A stretch of 64,000 nt of DNA from Flavobacterium dauae (GTDB lineage: Bacteria; Bacteroidota; Bacteroidia; Flavobacteriales; Flavobacteriaceae), in the NCBI RefSeq assembly GCF_004151275.2, contig NZ_CP130821.1, forward strand, positions 2,790,001-2,854,000, written 5' to 3'. The notes under the pieces were generated by a model, which did no database searches, was not told the origin of the DNA, and worked only from the letters and a program-made list of their open reading frames with translations. Positions 1-9,103 of the stretch are shown here, in pieces (within the stretch, counting starts at the first letter, position 1; each line of letters opens with the position of its first letter). The position numbers and the translations under genes are program-made.

Positions 1-171
1 TTATTCTGTGTCGTGTCTTTTTAGCCTGACCGCTAACTTGTTTATACACGCAATATACTATCTTTTTTTTAATGTTAAATAAAAAGTGTAAAAAATAAAG
101 TATCAATACGTTATATTTAATTTTAATTACGTATTTTTAATCTGTTAAAATTAACCTTTAGTACGTGTTTT

Positions 172-1254
172 ATGAATGAGGAATGGTTAAATTATCTTAC
201 GTTTAAAGAAACGGTTCATAGAAACCAAAAGGTAATTCTATGTCATTTTCAATACAATCCGCAAATTCTAAGTGCTTTTAAAAAAGAATTCCCCTCGGTT
301 AAATGGTCGCGTACTCATAAAACGTGGTACGTACCAAATACAACTCTTTTTCGTAAACGGCTAAATTTACCGCTGCCCGGGTTAGGCGATAACTGGTTGC
401 CTAAAATCTACGAATACAATAAAGTAGAATTTATAAAATTTAGAAATGTACTTGTTCAAAAAATGTATTCGCAAAATACTATTAACACATATCTTTCAGA
501 GTTTGCGCAATTGCTTATCTTACTTAAAAACAAGCCTGTTAGCGAACTTACTTATGAACGCTTAAATGCGTATTTTCTTTATTGTATTAAAACCTTAAAA
601 CATTCCGAAGCTCAAGTTTATTCTAGAATGAATGCCATTAAGGCTTACTTTAAATATGTGCTTAATGAAGATGCTGTATTTGATAAAGTAATTAGACCAA
701 AACCAACCAAACAACTACCTAAAGTTTTTAGTAAACAAGAAGTTTTAAAGCTTTTTGCAGTTACTCAAAATTTAAAACATTTGCTTATCTTAAAAATGGC
801 GTACGGTATGGGGTTAAGGGTAAGCGAACTTATTGTTCTAAAAATAAATCATATCGATTTAGACCGGATGCAAGTGCATATAATTTCGTCTAAAGGTAAA
901 AAAGACCGCTATGTAAATTTTCCCGAAAGTCTTGTGTCGCTTTATTTAGATTATTTAAAAGCGTATCAGCCAACATCTTATTTATTTCAAGGACAATATT
1001 CAGAGCAATACGCCATCCGTAGTGCACAAGCGGTTTTTAGAAACGCAATAAACAAAGCACAAATAAATAAAAAAGTGGGTATTCACGGTTTAAGGCATTC
1101 TTACGCAACCCATTTGTTAGAAGCGGGTACCGATATGATTTTTATTCAAAAACTATTGGGACACAACCATATAAAAACAACCGAAGTGTATGCCAAAGTG
1201 TCCAACAAAATACTGTCTAAAGTTAAAAGTCCCTTAGACGATCTAAAAGATTAA
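172..1254 (+). CDS. Tyrosine recombinase/integrase (XerC/D-like)
   Basis: Cuts and rejoins DNA through a tyrosine intermediate. The C-terminal catalytic domain shows the family set: R216 (in GLRVSEL), a lysine near K243, H305 and R308 (in HGLRHSYATH), H331 (in LLGHNHIKTT) and nucleophile Y340. Residues about 85-170 look like the SAM-like core-binding domain. The first 80 residues are an extra module with the pattern FPSVKWSRTHKTWYVP, which resembles a HARP-type fold; that reading is tentative. At 360 aa it is longer than XerC/XerD (about 300 aa). It stands alone, 143 bp before ssb, with no second recombinase or excisionase beside it. It could be a resident recombinase or the integrase of an element that lies to the left of the window. 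Confidence 0.9.
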   Translation: MNEEWLNYLTFKETVHRNQKVILCHFQYNPQILSAFKKEFPSVKWSRTHKTWYVPNTTLFRKRLNLPLPGLGDNWLPKIYEYNKVEFIKFRNVLVQKMYSQNTINTYLSEFAQLLILLKNKPVSELTYERLNAYFLYCIKTLKHSEAQVYSRMNAIKAYFKYVLNEDAVFDKVIRPKPTKQLPKVFSKQEVLKLFAVTQNLKHLLILKMAYGMGLRVSELIVLKINHIDLDRMQVHIISSKGKKDRYVNFPESLVSLYLDYLKAYQPTSYLFQGQYSEQYAIRSAQAVFRNAINKAQINKKVGIHGLRHSYATHLLEAGTDMIFIQKLLGHNHIKTTEVYAKVSNKILSKVKSPLDDLKD

Positions 1255-1397
1255 AATTCATAAGTCACTAAAAAACAAATGAATAATCGACAACAAACGC
1301 TTACAATCGACTATAAATGATTAACAACCGAATAAAATTTGTAACTTATAGCAACTTTGTACCAGATAATTATTTAATCATTTAAAATTTAAACGCC

Positions 1398-1721
1398 ATG
1401 AGTACATTAAGAAACAGTGTTCGTCTTGTAGGAAGAGTAGGTAACACACCGGAAACAAAAACTTTTGACAACGGTACAAAAGTATCTTTATCGTTAGCAA
1501 CCAGCGATTTTTATTACAACGATAAAAAAGAAAAAATAGAAACCACCCAATGGCACAATATTATTGCGTGGGGCAAAACCGCAGAGCTGATTCAGAAATA
1601 CGTAGAAAAAGGGAAGGAAATTGCCGTTGAAGGTAAATTAACTTATCGCACCTATGAAGACAAAGAAGGTGTAAAACGCAGCATTACCGAAATTGTGATT
1701 AACGAAGTGTTATTCTTTTAA
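1398..1721 (+). CDS. ssb: Short single-stranded DNA-binding protein
   Basis: OB-fold protein that coats single-stranded DNA in replication, repair and recombination. The family patterns are clear: an N-terminal NSVRLVGRVGNTPE strand, TQWHNIIAWGKTAELI in the middle and GKEIAVEGKLTYRTYED further on. At 107 aa it is essentially only the OB fold. It ends in TEIVINEVLFF and lacks the flexible tail and acidic tip (typically DDDIPF) through which canonical SSB recruits partners, so it may be a secondary paralogue. The ATG at 1398 gives the normal family start. A strong hairpin terminator follows directly. Confidence 0.93.
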   Translation: MSTLRNSVRLVGRVGNTPETKTFDNGTKVSLSLATSDFYYNDKKEKIETTQWHNIIAWGKTAELIQKYVEKGKEIAVEGKLTYRTYEDKEGVKRSITEIVINEVLFF

Positions 1722-1726
1722 CCACC

Positions 1727-1765
1727 AAAACAGATGCACAAATTAAATAACTGTGCATCTGTTTT
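1727..1765 (+). terminator. Terminator of ssb
   Basis: A perfect 14-bp inverted repeat (AAAACAGATGCACA, 1727-1740, against 1752-1765) with an 11-nt loop lies 5 bp after the ssb stop and runs into a T-rich stretch. Confidence 0.85.
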
Positions 1766-1832
1766 AAATTTTTAGAGGTCATTAATTAACTAAATAGAAT
1801 AAAACTTTTTTAAAATGAGTTTTAGTAAACAC

Positions 1833-1915
1833 TTTGTCATTCCGACGTAGGAGGAATCTTTTACAGTAAGTAGATGAGATTCTTCACTACATTTCATTTC
1901 GTTCAGAATGACAAA
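1833..1915. repeat. REP-like intergenic palindrome
   Basis: TTTGTCATTC (1833-1842) pairs with GAATGACAAA (1906-1915), and AGGAATCT inside the left arm is partly matched by AGATTCT in the right arm. A related half-copy (TCCTTCCGACGAAGGAGG) lies at about 13293. It resembles the dispersed palindromes common between flavobacterial genes. Its function is unknown. Confidence 0.6.
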
Positions 1916-1965
1916 CTACCTCTTTGTGATCTTGAGTATGTAAATATCTAATGACCTATATAAAT

Positions 1966-2868
1966 TTAATAAAATAAGTCTTTAGCAACTTTAAACGTGT
2001 TTACATGTGCTTGTAATATGGTTGATAAATTAGGCGAATAACCGCCGCCCATACTGCATTGTACCGGAATGTTGTATTTTTTTGCTAACGAAAAAACGTG
2101 TTCATCGCGTTGTTTACAGCCGTTAATGGTGCAGTTTAATTTTCCTAATTTATCGGTTGCTAAAATATCAACACCCGCCTGATAAAAAATAAAATCGGGT
2201 TGTTCTTTTACAATGATTTTTTCTAAATGGTTTTCTAAAATTGTAAGGTAAACATCGTCGGTAGTTTCATCTTCTAAATCAATATCTATGTTCGATTGTT
2301 CTTTTTTAAACGGATAATTGCTTTTTCCGTGCATAGAAAAAGTAAAAACCTGCGGATTGTTTTTAAAAATTTCGGCAGTCCCGTTTCCTTGATGCACGTC
2401 TAAATCAACAATTAAAATTTTAGAAGCTTTGTTGTGTTTCAATAAATAAGCTGCGGCAACAGCCTGATCGTTCAGCATACAAAAACCCTCGCCATGACCA
2501 GAAAAAGCATGATGCGTGCCACCGGCAATATTAAAAGCCACTTTTTGGGTAAAAGCATTTAAAGCTCCGTCAATGGTACCTTGAACCAAGGTAAGTTCTC
2601 TGTCAATTAATTGTTGGCAATGTACAAAACCTGTTTTTCTACGCTCTTTGTCGGTTAACTGCAAATGCGTGTAGCGGTTTACATAATCGGGGTTGTGTGC
2701 CAAATAAATATCTTGTAAAGAAGCCTGTTGGGGTTTAAAAAAACAATCTTCTGTAACAATACCTTCTAGCAACAGCTGTTTGGGTAATAACTGGTATTTT
2801 TCCATAGGAAACCGATGATTTTCTGGAACAGGATGATTGTATATAGAATGATATGCTATGGAGAACAT
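1966..2868 (-). CDS. Histone deacetylase superfamily protein
   Basis: Predicted zinc-dependent deacetylase of the HDAC/AcuC/acetylpolyamine amidohydrolase superfamily, acting in the cytoplasm on an acetylated small molecule or protein. Visible motifs are the catalytic histidine pair H119-H120 (GGTHHAF), D155-L-D157-V-H159 (two of these are zinc ligands), D234 (AGVDILATD) and the late GGGY (274-277). Length (300 aa) is normal. The start gives MFSIAYHSIYNHPVPENHRF, the usual N-terminus of this class. It is a single gene, convergent with ssb and divergent from the secreted protein at 2931. The substrate cannot be told from the sequence. Confidence 0.9.
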   Translation of the reverse strand: MFSIAYHSIYNHPVPENHRFPMEKYQLLPKQLLLEGIVTEDCFFKPQQASLQDIYLAHNPDYVNRYTHLQLTDKERRKTGFVHCQQLIDRELTLVQGTIDGALNAFTQKVAFNIAGGTHHAFSGHGEGFCMLNDQAVAAAYLLKHNKASKILIVDLDVHQGNGTAEIFKNNPQVFTFSMHGKSNYPFKKEQSNIDIDLEDETTDDVYLTILENHLEKIIVKEQPDFIFYQAGVDILATDKLGKLNCTINGCKQRDEHVFSLAKKYNIPVQCSMGGGYSPNLSTILQAHVNTFKVAKDLFY

Positions 2869-2930
2869 TTTGTTTTTTTACAAAGATAAATCGATTTTTT
2901 TAGTAGCTTTATCAAATAACATTTTTAAAC

Positions 2931-3920
2931 ATGAAAACAAAAAACTATTTTATTTTACTTGTTTGTCTTATAAACTGTTTTACAGCCCAAAGTCAATTAT
3001 TTCTTATGTATGATGGTTTAAATCCCAATGATAATTATTTTGATTTGCCAAAATATAGATTAGAGTACTATGAAAAAATAAAAGAGAAATTATATGAAGG
3101 CTTGGAAGAAGATTTTTATGTAAGAATGTTGGTTCGCCCATCTTTTGATGCCGAATATATTTTTCAAGTTGACAGAGATATTAGAAATTATGAAGCCGAA
3201 AGTTTTGTAGTTCGTTTTCAAAAAACAAAATCTAATTTATGGTATGCAGAAGAAAATTACAAAAAAGTAAACGTAAAAAAATACCAAGCTCAAATTAATA
3301 AGGAAGATGCAGAATTGCTGACAAAAGCATTTGGGAAGGTGGTTCAAACAACAAGATATGAGCGAAACGACCTTTTAATGTTTGACGGAACAAATTATTT
3401 ATTGAGTACTTTTGTTTCTGGTATGGGGGAGATAAGCGGAAATGTACAGTCGCCGGACGGTAACGAAATCAAGGAGTTGATCGATGTTGTAGAAAATTTA
3501 ATAAATCAAACAAAATCAAAAAGAAACATTAAACTTTCTGAAGAAGCTAAAAATACACTTACGAACATTATTAAGCAAACAGAAAAAAATCCAACTTCGG
3601 CAGATTACGAATTAATGAGCAGAATAGTTAAGGTTATTGAAAATAACAAAGAAAGTTACTGTTCAAAATTAACTGAAAGTAATCGACTTCATGTAGAAGA
3701 TGCTTTGCAAGTAATACAAGATCCAAAGCAGTTTGCTTATTACAATTTTGACAAATCTACCTTGAAAAATTTTATTAAAGAGATAGAAGACGACTTTATT
3801 GAATTTAATACTTTTGACAAAGATAGTAAGAATGAAATGTTGAAAAATGGACGCGAAATAGAAAATGAAGAAAACATTAAAAACAACATTTTTCAACTTA
3901 TCTTAAAGGAGTTTGGTTAA
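2931..3920 (+). CDS. Secreted protein of unknown function
   Basis: I do not recognise the family. The first about 21 residues are a signal peptide (charged MKTKNY, hydrophobic ILLVCLI, then FTAQSQ), so export to the periplasm or beyond is expected. The rest is charged and rich in Lys, Glu and Asn, with no transmembrane segment and no cysteine-based lipobox. The second half (about residues 170-329) is probably mostly helical. The gene ends 1 bp before the convergent HAD gene, with no room for a separate terminator. Base composition is strongly A+T-rich. Confidence 0.75.
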   Translation: MKTKNYFILLVCLINCFTAQSQLFLMYDGLNPNDNYFDLPKYRLEYYEKIKEKLYEGLEEDFYVRMLVRPSFDAEYIFQVDRDIRNYEAESFVVRFQKTKSNLWYAEENYKKVNVKKYQAQINKEDAELLTKAFGKVVQTTRYERNDLLMFDGTNYLLSTFVSGMGEISGNVQSPDGNEIKELIDVVENLINQTKSKRNIKLSEEAKNTLTNIIKQTEKNPTSADYELMSRIVKVIENNKESYCSKLTESNRLHVEDALQVIQDPKQFAYYNFDKSTLKNFIKEIEDDFIEFNTFDKDSKNEMLKNGREIENEENIKNNIFQLILKEFG

Positions 3921-3921
3921 C

Positions 3922-4617
3922 TTATAACTCCAACAACTTTATAATGTCACTTGCTTTTTCAATAGCATAAAAATGGTTGTGCACAATTTCATGGTCAATA
4001 CGTTCGTGTGCCCAAGTGGTGTGAAAAGGTACGTGCACGGCAGTTCCGCCAATGTTTAAAACCGGCAGCACATCAGATTTTAACGAGTTTCCTATCATTA
4101 AAAAGTTTTCAGGTTCAATTTCTAAACGTTTCAACAGTTTTTCGTAATCTAATTCTTCTTTTTCAACCATCACTTCAATGTGATGAAAATAAGCGCCTAA
4201 ACCCGATAAATGCAACTTGCGGTGCTGGTCTTTTAAATCGCCTTTTGTAGCCACAACCAATTTGTACTTTCCGTGTAACTGCTGTAAGGTTTCTTCAATT
4301 CCATCTAACAAAACAACCGGTTTGGTTAATAAATCTTTGCCAATTTCAATGATTTTTTCCATTACTTTGGTCGATACCGTGTGGTTTGAAACCTCGTAAG
4401 CTGTTTGTATCATTGATAAAACATATCCTTTAATACCATATCCATACAGCGGCAAATTATCAATCTGCGTTTTAAATAATGCCTGCGCCAAACTTTGTTT
4501 TGATAAATAATCGTTCATTAAAGCACAAAATTTTTCTTCGGCTTCATCAAAATAAGGTTCGTTAATAAACAGTGTATCATCTGCATCAAAAGCAATGACT
4601 TTGAAGGTTGAATTCAT
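3922..4617 (-). CDS. HAD-family hydrolase
   Basis: Predicted phosphatase of the haloacid dehalogenase superfamily in the cytoplasm. Motif I is FDADDTLF with nucleophile D11 and acid/base D13. Motif II is the threonine in LVVATKGD. Motif III/IV is GNSLKSDVLP. A helical cap lies between motif I and motif II (about residues 20-105), as in subfamily I (phosphoglycolate phosphatase/YjjG-like). Length (231 aa) is normal. The substrate is unknown. Its 3' end abuts the secreted protein gene on the other strand. Confidence 0.9.
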   Translation of the reverse strand: MNSTFKVIAFDADDTLFINEPYFDEAEEKFCALMNDYLSKQSLAQALFKTQIDNLPLYGYGIKGYVLSMIQTAYEVSNHTVSTKVMEKIIEIGKDLLTKPVVLLDGIEETLQQLHGKYKLVVATKGDLKDQHRKLHLSGLGAYFHHIEVMVEKEELDYEKLLKRLEIEPENFLMIGNSLKSDVLPVLNIGGTAVHVPFHTTWAHERIDHEIVHNHFYAIEKASDIIKLLEL

Positions 4618-4756
4618 AGCTGCAAGTTATAAGATACAAAGATACGAGTTAAAAGAGAATACAGTGAGAACGATTTTATTGCTTTTAAACGGAATTGAAT
4701 TTTTATCTTTACAACCTTTTTTAGTTTTTTTACGTCTATAATAAATACAAATAACA

Positions 4757-5158
4757 ATGAATATGAAAAAATATTTTATGAATTTATGCCTTTTTGGTAT
4801 ATTGACTTTAGGAACAATTGCTTGTAATTCTGACGATAATGTGCCGGCAGAACAGGTAAATCCTTATGAAAAATTTCAAGGAACGTGGACAGGAACTTTT
4901 TCCGGAAATACGGAAGGCGGTACATGGACAGCTACTTTTGACGAAAACGGAAAAGCCATTGGAATACTTTCAACAAATAATTATTCATTTGATTTAACAG
5001 GTCAGGTTTCTGAAAACGGTAAAATCACAGCACAATACAAAAATGAAACTACCGAAGTAGGTACAATGACCGGAACAATGACAGCAACCTCTGCATCGGG
5101 TACATGGAAAAGTCCGTTGTTAAATATTGAAGGTGTTTGGGAAGGTTCTAAAAACTAA
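4757..5158 (+). CDS. Small lipoprotein of unknown function
   Basis: The N-terminus is a lipoprotein signal with a lipobox ending in the cysteine of GTIACNSDD, so the protein is probably anchored in the outer membrane. The mature part (about 110 aa) is rich in Gly, Thr and Trp, with repeated strands (FQGTWTGTFSG, GGTWTATFDENG, SGTWKSP). This suggests a small beta barrel or lipocalin-like sandwich. The start may be the ATG at 4757 or the one two codons later (MKKYF). Similar in type to, but not an obvious homologue of, the lipoprotein at 58238. Confidence 0.8.
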   Translation: MNMKKYFMNLCLFGILTLGTIACNSDDNVPAEQVNPYEKFQGTWTGTFSGNTEGGTWTATFDENGKAIGILSTNNYSFDLTGQVSENGKITAQYKNETTEVGTMTGTMTATSASGTWKSPLLNIEGVWEGSKN

Positions 5159-5160
5159 AA

Positions 5161-5180
5161 AATCAGCTTAAAAGCTGATT
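5161..5180. terminator. Bidirectional terminator
   Basis: AATCAGCTT and AAGCTGATT form a 9-bp stem flanked by A-tracts and T-tracts on both sides. It lies between two convergent genes (lipoprotein and DUF2891) and can serve both. Confidence 0.85.
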
Positions 5181-5189
5181 TTTTAGTTT

Positions 5190-6293
5190 TTACTGTGCAT
5201 CCAAAGCCTGCAAAGCAAAACTGCCTAGCCAATGGCTGCCCATATAATCATCGTTTGATATGTTTGGAAAAGCAGCATTAAAATGTTTTTCGGCAATTGG
5301 TCTTAAATGATTTAGTTCTGGCAATACTTTGGCAATTTCAAACAAGCAGGTTGCTCTGCTAAAGTTCAATCCGTCTAAATGTACCAAATGACCGTCGGTT
5401 CTGTCAGAAACTTTACCAATTTCCAGATCAAAGTCTTTATTGAACAATTGCGATAAAAATTTCTGTAACCAGATTTTATAATCGGTTTGCGGCAACACTT
5501 TACTCATTAACCAAGCTTCTTGCAAACAAGGCGATAAAAAGTCGTGACCGCTTGGTTCGTACGCAATTGGGCAGTTGACATCTTTCGTATATAATTCTTT
5601 CGCTTTTGCCGTAATTGCGTCTTTTAATTTGGTGTTGCCAACGGTTTGTGCATATTCTAAACTCAACGCCATACCAAAAGCGGTATTGTCGTGTGTTCCG
5701 GTTCTAATCGGGTAATTTAATTTTGGCAGATATTCCAAATATCGTTCAACAAAAACGGTTTCTAACGGCTGCAAGGTTTTGTACCATTGTTGTGCTTTCG
5801 GATTGTCTTTCCACGTATATAATTCTTCCTGTAATTTAAAAAACCACGCCCAGCCGTAAGTTCTTTCGAATGTTTTGTTGTGCGGTTGATCGAAAAAAGA
5901 CTTTTCTACCGATACATTTTCATCTGTAAATACCTTTGTTAGCAACTGATCTATGGTTTTGTCTTGATCTAATTCCGGAAACTGCTTGACTAATTTTACT
6001 ACCGACCAATAGCCGTGTGCCGATGAATGCCAATCAAAACAGCCATAAAAAATTGGTCGTAATTGTTTTGGCGATTTCAACTCGTCTGATGATTTTAAAA
6101 CCTGTCCCAATTTATTCGGATATTCAACCTCTAAACAATGCAGCGGCAGTGCAATGATCTTTTTAGCTTCGGCTAATTCTAATTTTAATTTAGGCAGATT
6201 TTGTTCTGGTTGAATCGCAGTTTCTTGTGTATCCTTTTTGCAGGAAATTATCAGAAAAACACAAATAAATAATGAAGTAAAAAGTTGTTTCAT
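5190..6293 (-). CDS. DUF2891 family lipoprotein
   Basis: Matches the DUF2891 family, whose function is not known. The conserved block near residues 50-100 is clear: HCLEVEYPNK, then FYGCFDWHSSAHGYWS. Later blocks include YGWAWFFKLQ, RTGTHDNTAFG and YEPSGHDFLSPCLQEA. The repeated His, Asp and Trp residues and the alternating helices suggest an (alpha/alpha) toroid such as those of glycan-active enzymes; this is inference. The signal peptide ends in a lipobox (LIISCKKD), so here it is a lipoprotein of the cell envelope. Length 367 aa. Monocistronic. Confidence 0.85.
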   Translation of the reverse strand: MKQLFTSLFICVFLIISCKKDTQETAIQPEQNLPKLKLELAEAKKIIALPLHCLEVEYPNKLGQVLKSSDELKSPKQLRPIFYGCFDWHSSAHGYWSVVKLVKQFPELDQDKTIDQLLTKVFTDENVSVEKSFFDQPHNKTFERTYGWAWFFKLQEELYTWKDNPKAQQWYKTLQPLETVFVERYLEYLPKLNYPIRTGTHDNTAFGMALSLEYAQTVGNTKLKDAITAKAKELYTKDVNCPIAYEPSGHDFLSPCLQEAWLMSKVLPQTDYKIWLQKFLSQLFNKDFDLEIGKVSDRTDGHLVHLDGLNFSRATCLFEIAKVLPELNHLRPIAEKHFNAAFPNISNDDYMGSHWLGSFALQALDAQ

Positions 6294-6315
6294 AAAATCT
6301 ATATCTAAAATAAAA

Positions 6316-6350
6316 AAACTCTGACAAAGTTTAGAACTTTGTCAGAGTTT
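6316..6350 (-). terminator. Terminator after the GNAT gene
   Basis: A perfect 16-bp stem (AAACTCTGACAAAGTT, 6316-6331, with 6335-6350) and a 3-nt loop, 5 bp past the stop of the minus-strand acetyltransferase and followed by an A/T tract. Confidence 0.85.
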
Positions 6351-6355
6351 ATAAG

Positions 6356-6637
6356 TTAAACCAAAACGTCTTGAATGTCTTTGTTTTTATCAAACGTTGC
6401 TTTTGCAAACGGACACAAAGGTAAAATCTTAATACCGTTTTCACGGGCGTATTCAACCGCAGCTAATACCATTTGTTTGCCAACACCTTTACCGTTAAAT
6501 TCCGGATTTACTTCGGTATGGTCTATAATAATTTTTTCTTCGCCTGCCTTGCTGTAAGTCATTTCGCCTGCTTTTGCTCCGTTTTCAGTTGCAATAAAAG
6601 CACCTTTATTTTCTTCTTTTCTGTGATTGATTTCCAT
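6356..6637 (-). CDS. Small GNAT-like N-acetyltransferase (YjdJ type)
   Basis: A 93-aa single-domain protein of the short GNAT branch (Gcn5-related, YjdJ-like). The acetyl-CoA binding loop is visible as NPEFNGKGVGKQMVLAAV, preceded by the strands IIIDHTEV. It ends with the family-type ILPLCPFAKATFDKN segment. The length is normal for this branch. The substrate is unknown. It has its own terminator and probably its own promoter. Confidence 0.88.
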   Translation of the reverse strand: MEINHRKEENKGAFIATENGAKAGEMTYSKAGEEKIIIDHTEVNPEFNGKGVGKQMVLAAVEYARENGIKILPLCPFAKATFDKNKDIQDVLV

Positions 6638-6698
6638 ACTAATTTTTGTTTAAGTTCGTAATCTAAAATTATAAAATACTTTGGCAACACACGTTAAT

Positions 6699-8126
6699 TT
6701 ACATTAATTTTTGTTGTTTGTTTTTTTGAACAATTTGATACGTTATAAACAGAATAATTAACCAAACCGGAATTAAAATCACCGAAACAAACATTCCTGT
6801 AATACTCATAATGGCTAAAATAGCTACTAAAAATATCATACAGATATAATTTGATACAGGATATATAAACGATGGAAACTTTGTTTTGATGTTTGCCCGA
6901 TCTTTTGCTTTACGGAACTTTAAATGTGTAAACGAAATCATTACCCAGTTGATAATCAAGCAAGAAACTACTAACGACATTAATATTTCAAAAGCTTGTT
7001 CGGGCACAAATTTATTGATTAAAATACAAATTCCTGCAAAACAGCTCGATACAATAATTGCTCTCGTGGGAACAGCGTTTTTATTCAACTTCAACAGAAA
7101 TTTAGGTGCATTACCTTGTTCGGCCAAACCAAACAACATACGGCTGTTGCTGTAAACCGACGAGTTGTAAACCGACAATGCTGCCGTTAAAACAATCACA
7201 TTTAAGGCGTTTGCTATTAGGTTTGTTGCCGAAACATCAGTTCCAAAAAAATTAAAATGCATTCCTTTTAAATTATCAAAAACCGTTACAAACGGACTTG
7301 TTTTTGTGGTGATGGTTGCCCAAGGAGAAAGAGAAAACAAGATAATTAAGGCTCCAACATAAAAAATTAAAATTCTATAAATAACCTGATTGGTTGCTTT
7401 TGGAATGTTTTTCTCCGGATTTTCGGCTTCGGCAGCGGTAATTCCAATCAATTCTAATCCTCCGAACGAGAACATGATGATTGCCATAACCGACAATAAT
7501 CCCTGATAACCGCTTTCGGTTTTTTCAAACCAACCTTTCGGAAAAAATCCACCATTATTTGTCAGATTTGATATACTTGCCTGTTCGCCACCCGTACCCG
7601 AAATCAATAAATATGTTCCAAAAGCAATCATTGCCAAAATAGCGGCTACTTTAATAATAGAAAACCAAAACTCGGCTTCGCCAAACAGTTTTACCGATCC
7701 TAAATTTAATGCAGTAATAGCCAAAAAGAAAAAGGTACTTGATGCCCACAACGGAATTTCGGGCCACCAATATTGTACGTAAATTCCAATAGCAGTCAAT
7801 TCAGACATAGAAACCAGAATGTATAAAATCCAATAGTTCCAACCCGAAGCATAACCTGCAAACGATCCCCAATATTTATAGGCAAAATGCGAAAACGATC
7901 CCGAAACAGGCTCTTCTACCACCATTTCGCCCAACTGGCGCATAATAAAAAAGGCAATGATTCCTGCAAAAGCGTATCCAAAAATAACCGATGGTCCTGC
8001 TAAAACGGCTGCCGGTCCAATTCCTAAAAATAAGCCGGTACCAATGGCTCCGCCTAATGCAATTAACTGAATGTGACGATTAGATAAGCCGCGTTTTAAC
8101 GTATTATCTTGCGTAGAATGTTCCAA
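6699..8126 (-). CDS. Amino acid permease (APC superfamily, CycA/AnsP/PheP type)
   Basis: Inner-membrane amino acid/proton symporter. The amino acid transporter family signature is present near the N-terminus (LSNRHIQLIALGGAIGTGLF), followed by GPSVIFGYAFAGI. About 12 hydrophobic segments run along its 475 residues. The E-x-x-G block EEPVSGSFSHFAYKYWG and WNYWILYI match the D-serine/D-alanine/glycine and aromatic amino acid permeases. The exact substrate cannot be assigned. It stands alone between the GNAT gene and LysE. Confidence 0.9.
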   Translation of the reverse strand: MEHSTQDNTLKRGLSNRHIQLIALGGAIGTGLFLGIGPAAVLAGPSVIFGYAFAGIIAFFIMRQLGEMVVEEPVSGSFSHFAYKYWGSFAGYASGWNYWILYILVSMSELTAIGIYVQYWWPEIPLWASSTFFFLAITALNLGSVKLFGEAEFWFSIIKVAAILAMIAFGTYLLISGTGGEQASISNLTNNGGFFPKGWFEKTESGYQGLLSVMAIIMFSFGGLELIGITAAEAENPEKNIPKATNQVIYRILIFYVGALIILFSLSPWATITTKTSPFVTVFDNLKGMHFNFFGTDVSATNLIANALNVIVLTAALSVYNSSVYSNSRMLFGLAEQGNAPKFLLKLNKNAVPTRAIIVSSCFAGICILINKFVPEQAFEILMSLVVSCLIINWVMISFTHLKFRKAKDRANIKTKFPSFIYPVSNYICMIFLVAILAIMSITGMFVSVILIPVWLIILFITYQIVQKNKQQKLM

Positions 8127-8292
8127 TATCTTCGTTTTTTGTTGTTGTGCTAAAATAAACGTTTTTTTTGAGAATCAGTAAAAAAGGTTGTCTGGTTCTA
8201 AGCAGTGGTAATATTTTACAATGGAAACTGTTATTTTACCAAGTGGTTTAAAAGATATAGCAATATAGTTTTAGAACTTGTAAAATACACTT

Positions 8293-8337
8293 AAAACATT
8301 GATAATTAAAGCGTAATGTTTTAATTATCAATGTTTT
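8293..8337 (-). terminator. Terminator of the LysE gene
   Basis: A perfect 18-bp inverted repeat (AAAACATTGATAATTAAA, 8293-8310, with 8320-8337), 9-nt loop, about 30 bp downstream of the LysE stop on the minus strand. Confidence 0.75.
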
Positions 8338-8368
8338 CTTGGATCAAAATGCGAAGAAAGGGGTGTTT

Positions 8369-9040
8369 TTATTCAACCGGCAAATGAATCTTATTTTTGA
8401 TAAAATTTGGTTCGTTTTTTATAAACGATTTCGACATAATAACTGTGCCAAAAACAATCAATAAAATACAGCTGATTTTCTTTACTTTTAAAATGTTTTT
8501 AGGTGTAAGTTTGCTTTGTAATTGTTTGGCTAAAAGTATTTTAAGAATATCGGTGGTTAAATAAGCCAAAATAACGTAGGCGAAGAAATTAATCATTTTG
8601 CCGTGATTCATTTCTAATTGCGGACCAATGGTAATGATAATGGTCAGCCAGAAACCCAAAACCCCTACGTTGATAAAATTCAACAAAAATCCTTTGGCAA
8701 ATAACGAAAAGTAGTTGTTTTTATAAGATGTAGCTTCTACGTGAATTTCGGCTTTATGCAGTTTTTGCAATCTGATAAACGAAATTATTCCGTAGGTAAT
8801 CATAATCATTCCGCCAAAAAGAAAAAGTGCCGGATCATCTTTAATTCTGTTTATCAACTGAAAGCTACTGAAATAAGCTATTAAAATAAAACAGATGTCT
8901 GCTAAAATTACGCCTGTATCAAAAGTTATGGCGGCTTTAAATCCTTTGGTAATGCTGGTTTCTATCAATATAAAAAAGACAGGTCCAATCATGAAACTGA
9001 GAAAAAAACCAAGTAATATTCCTGTTAAAAATAAATCCAT
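8369..9040 (-). CDS. LysE-family exporter
   Basis: Inner-membrane exporter of the LysE/RhtB type. The N-terminus shows the family block GILLGFFLSFMIGPVFF followed by ETSITKGFKAAITFDTGVIL. There are about six hydrophobic segments in 223 aa, which is the family norm. The likely role is export of an amino acid or related small molecule; the substrate is unknown. Downstream of the rnr-DUF2807 terminator, so probably transcribed separately. Confidence 0.87.
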   Translation of the reverse strand: MDLFLTGILLGFFLSFMIGPVFFILIETSITKGFKAAITFDTGVILADICFILIAYFSSFQLINRIKDDPALFLFGGMIMITYGIISFIRLQKLHKAEIHVEATSYKNNYFSLFAKGFLLNFINVGVLGFWLTIIITIGPQLEMNHGKMINFFAYVILAYLTTDILKILLAKQLQSKLTPKNILKVKKISCILLIVFGTVIMSKSFIKNEPNFIKNKIHLPVE

Positions 9041-9048
9041 TTGTAAAA

Positions 9049-9071
9049 AAATGCCAATTTTACATTGGCAT
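9049..9071 (-). terminator. Terminator of the rnr-DUF2807 operon
   Basis: ATGCCAAT/ATTGGCAT hairpin (9051-9058 with 9064-9071). Read on the minus strand it is followed by a run of seven T, a typical intrinsic terminator. Confidence 0.8.
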
Positions 9072-9103
9072 CTTGTTGGTGTGTTTACAAATTTACAAAT
9101 AAA

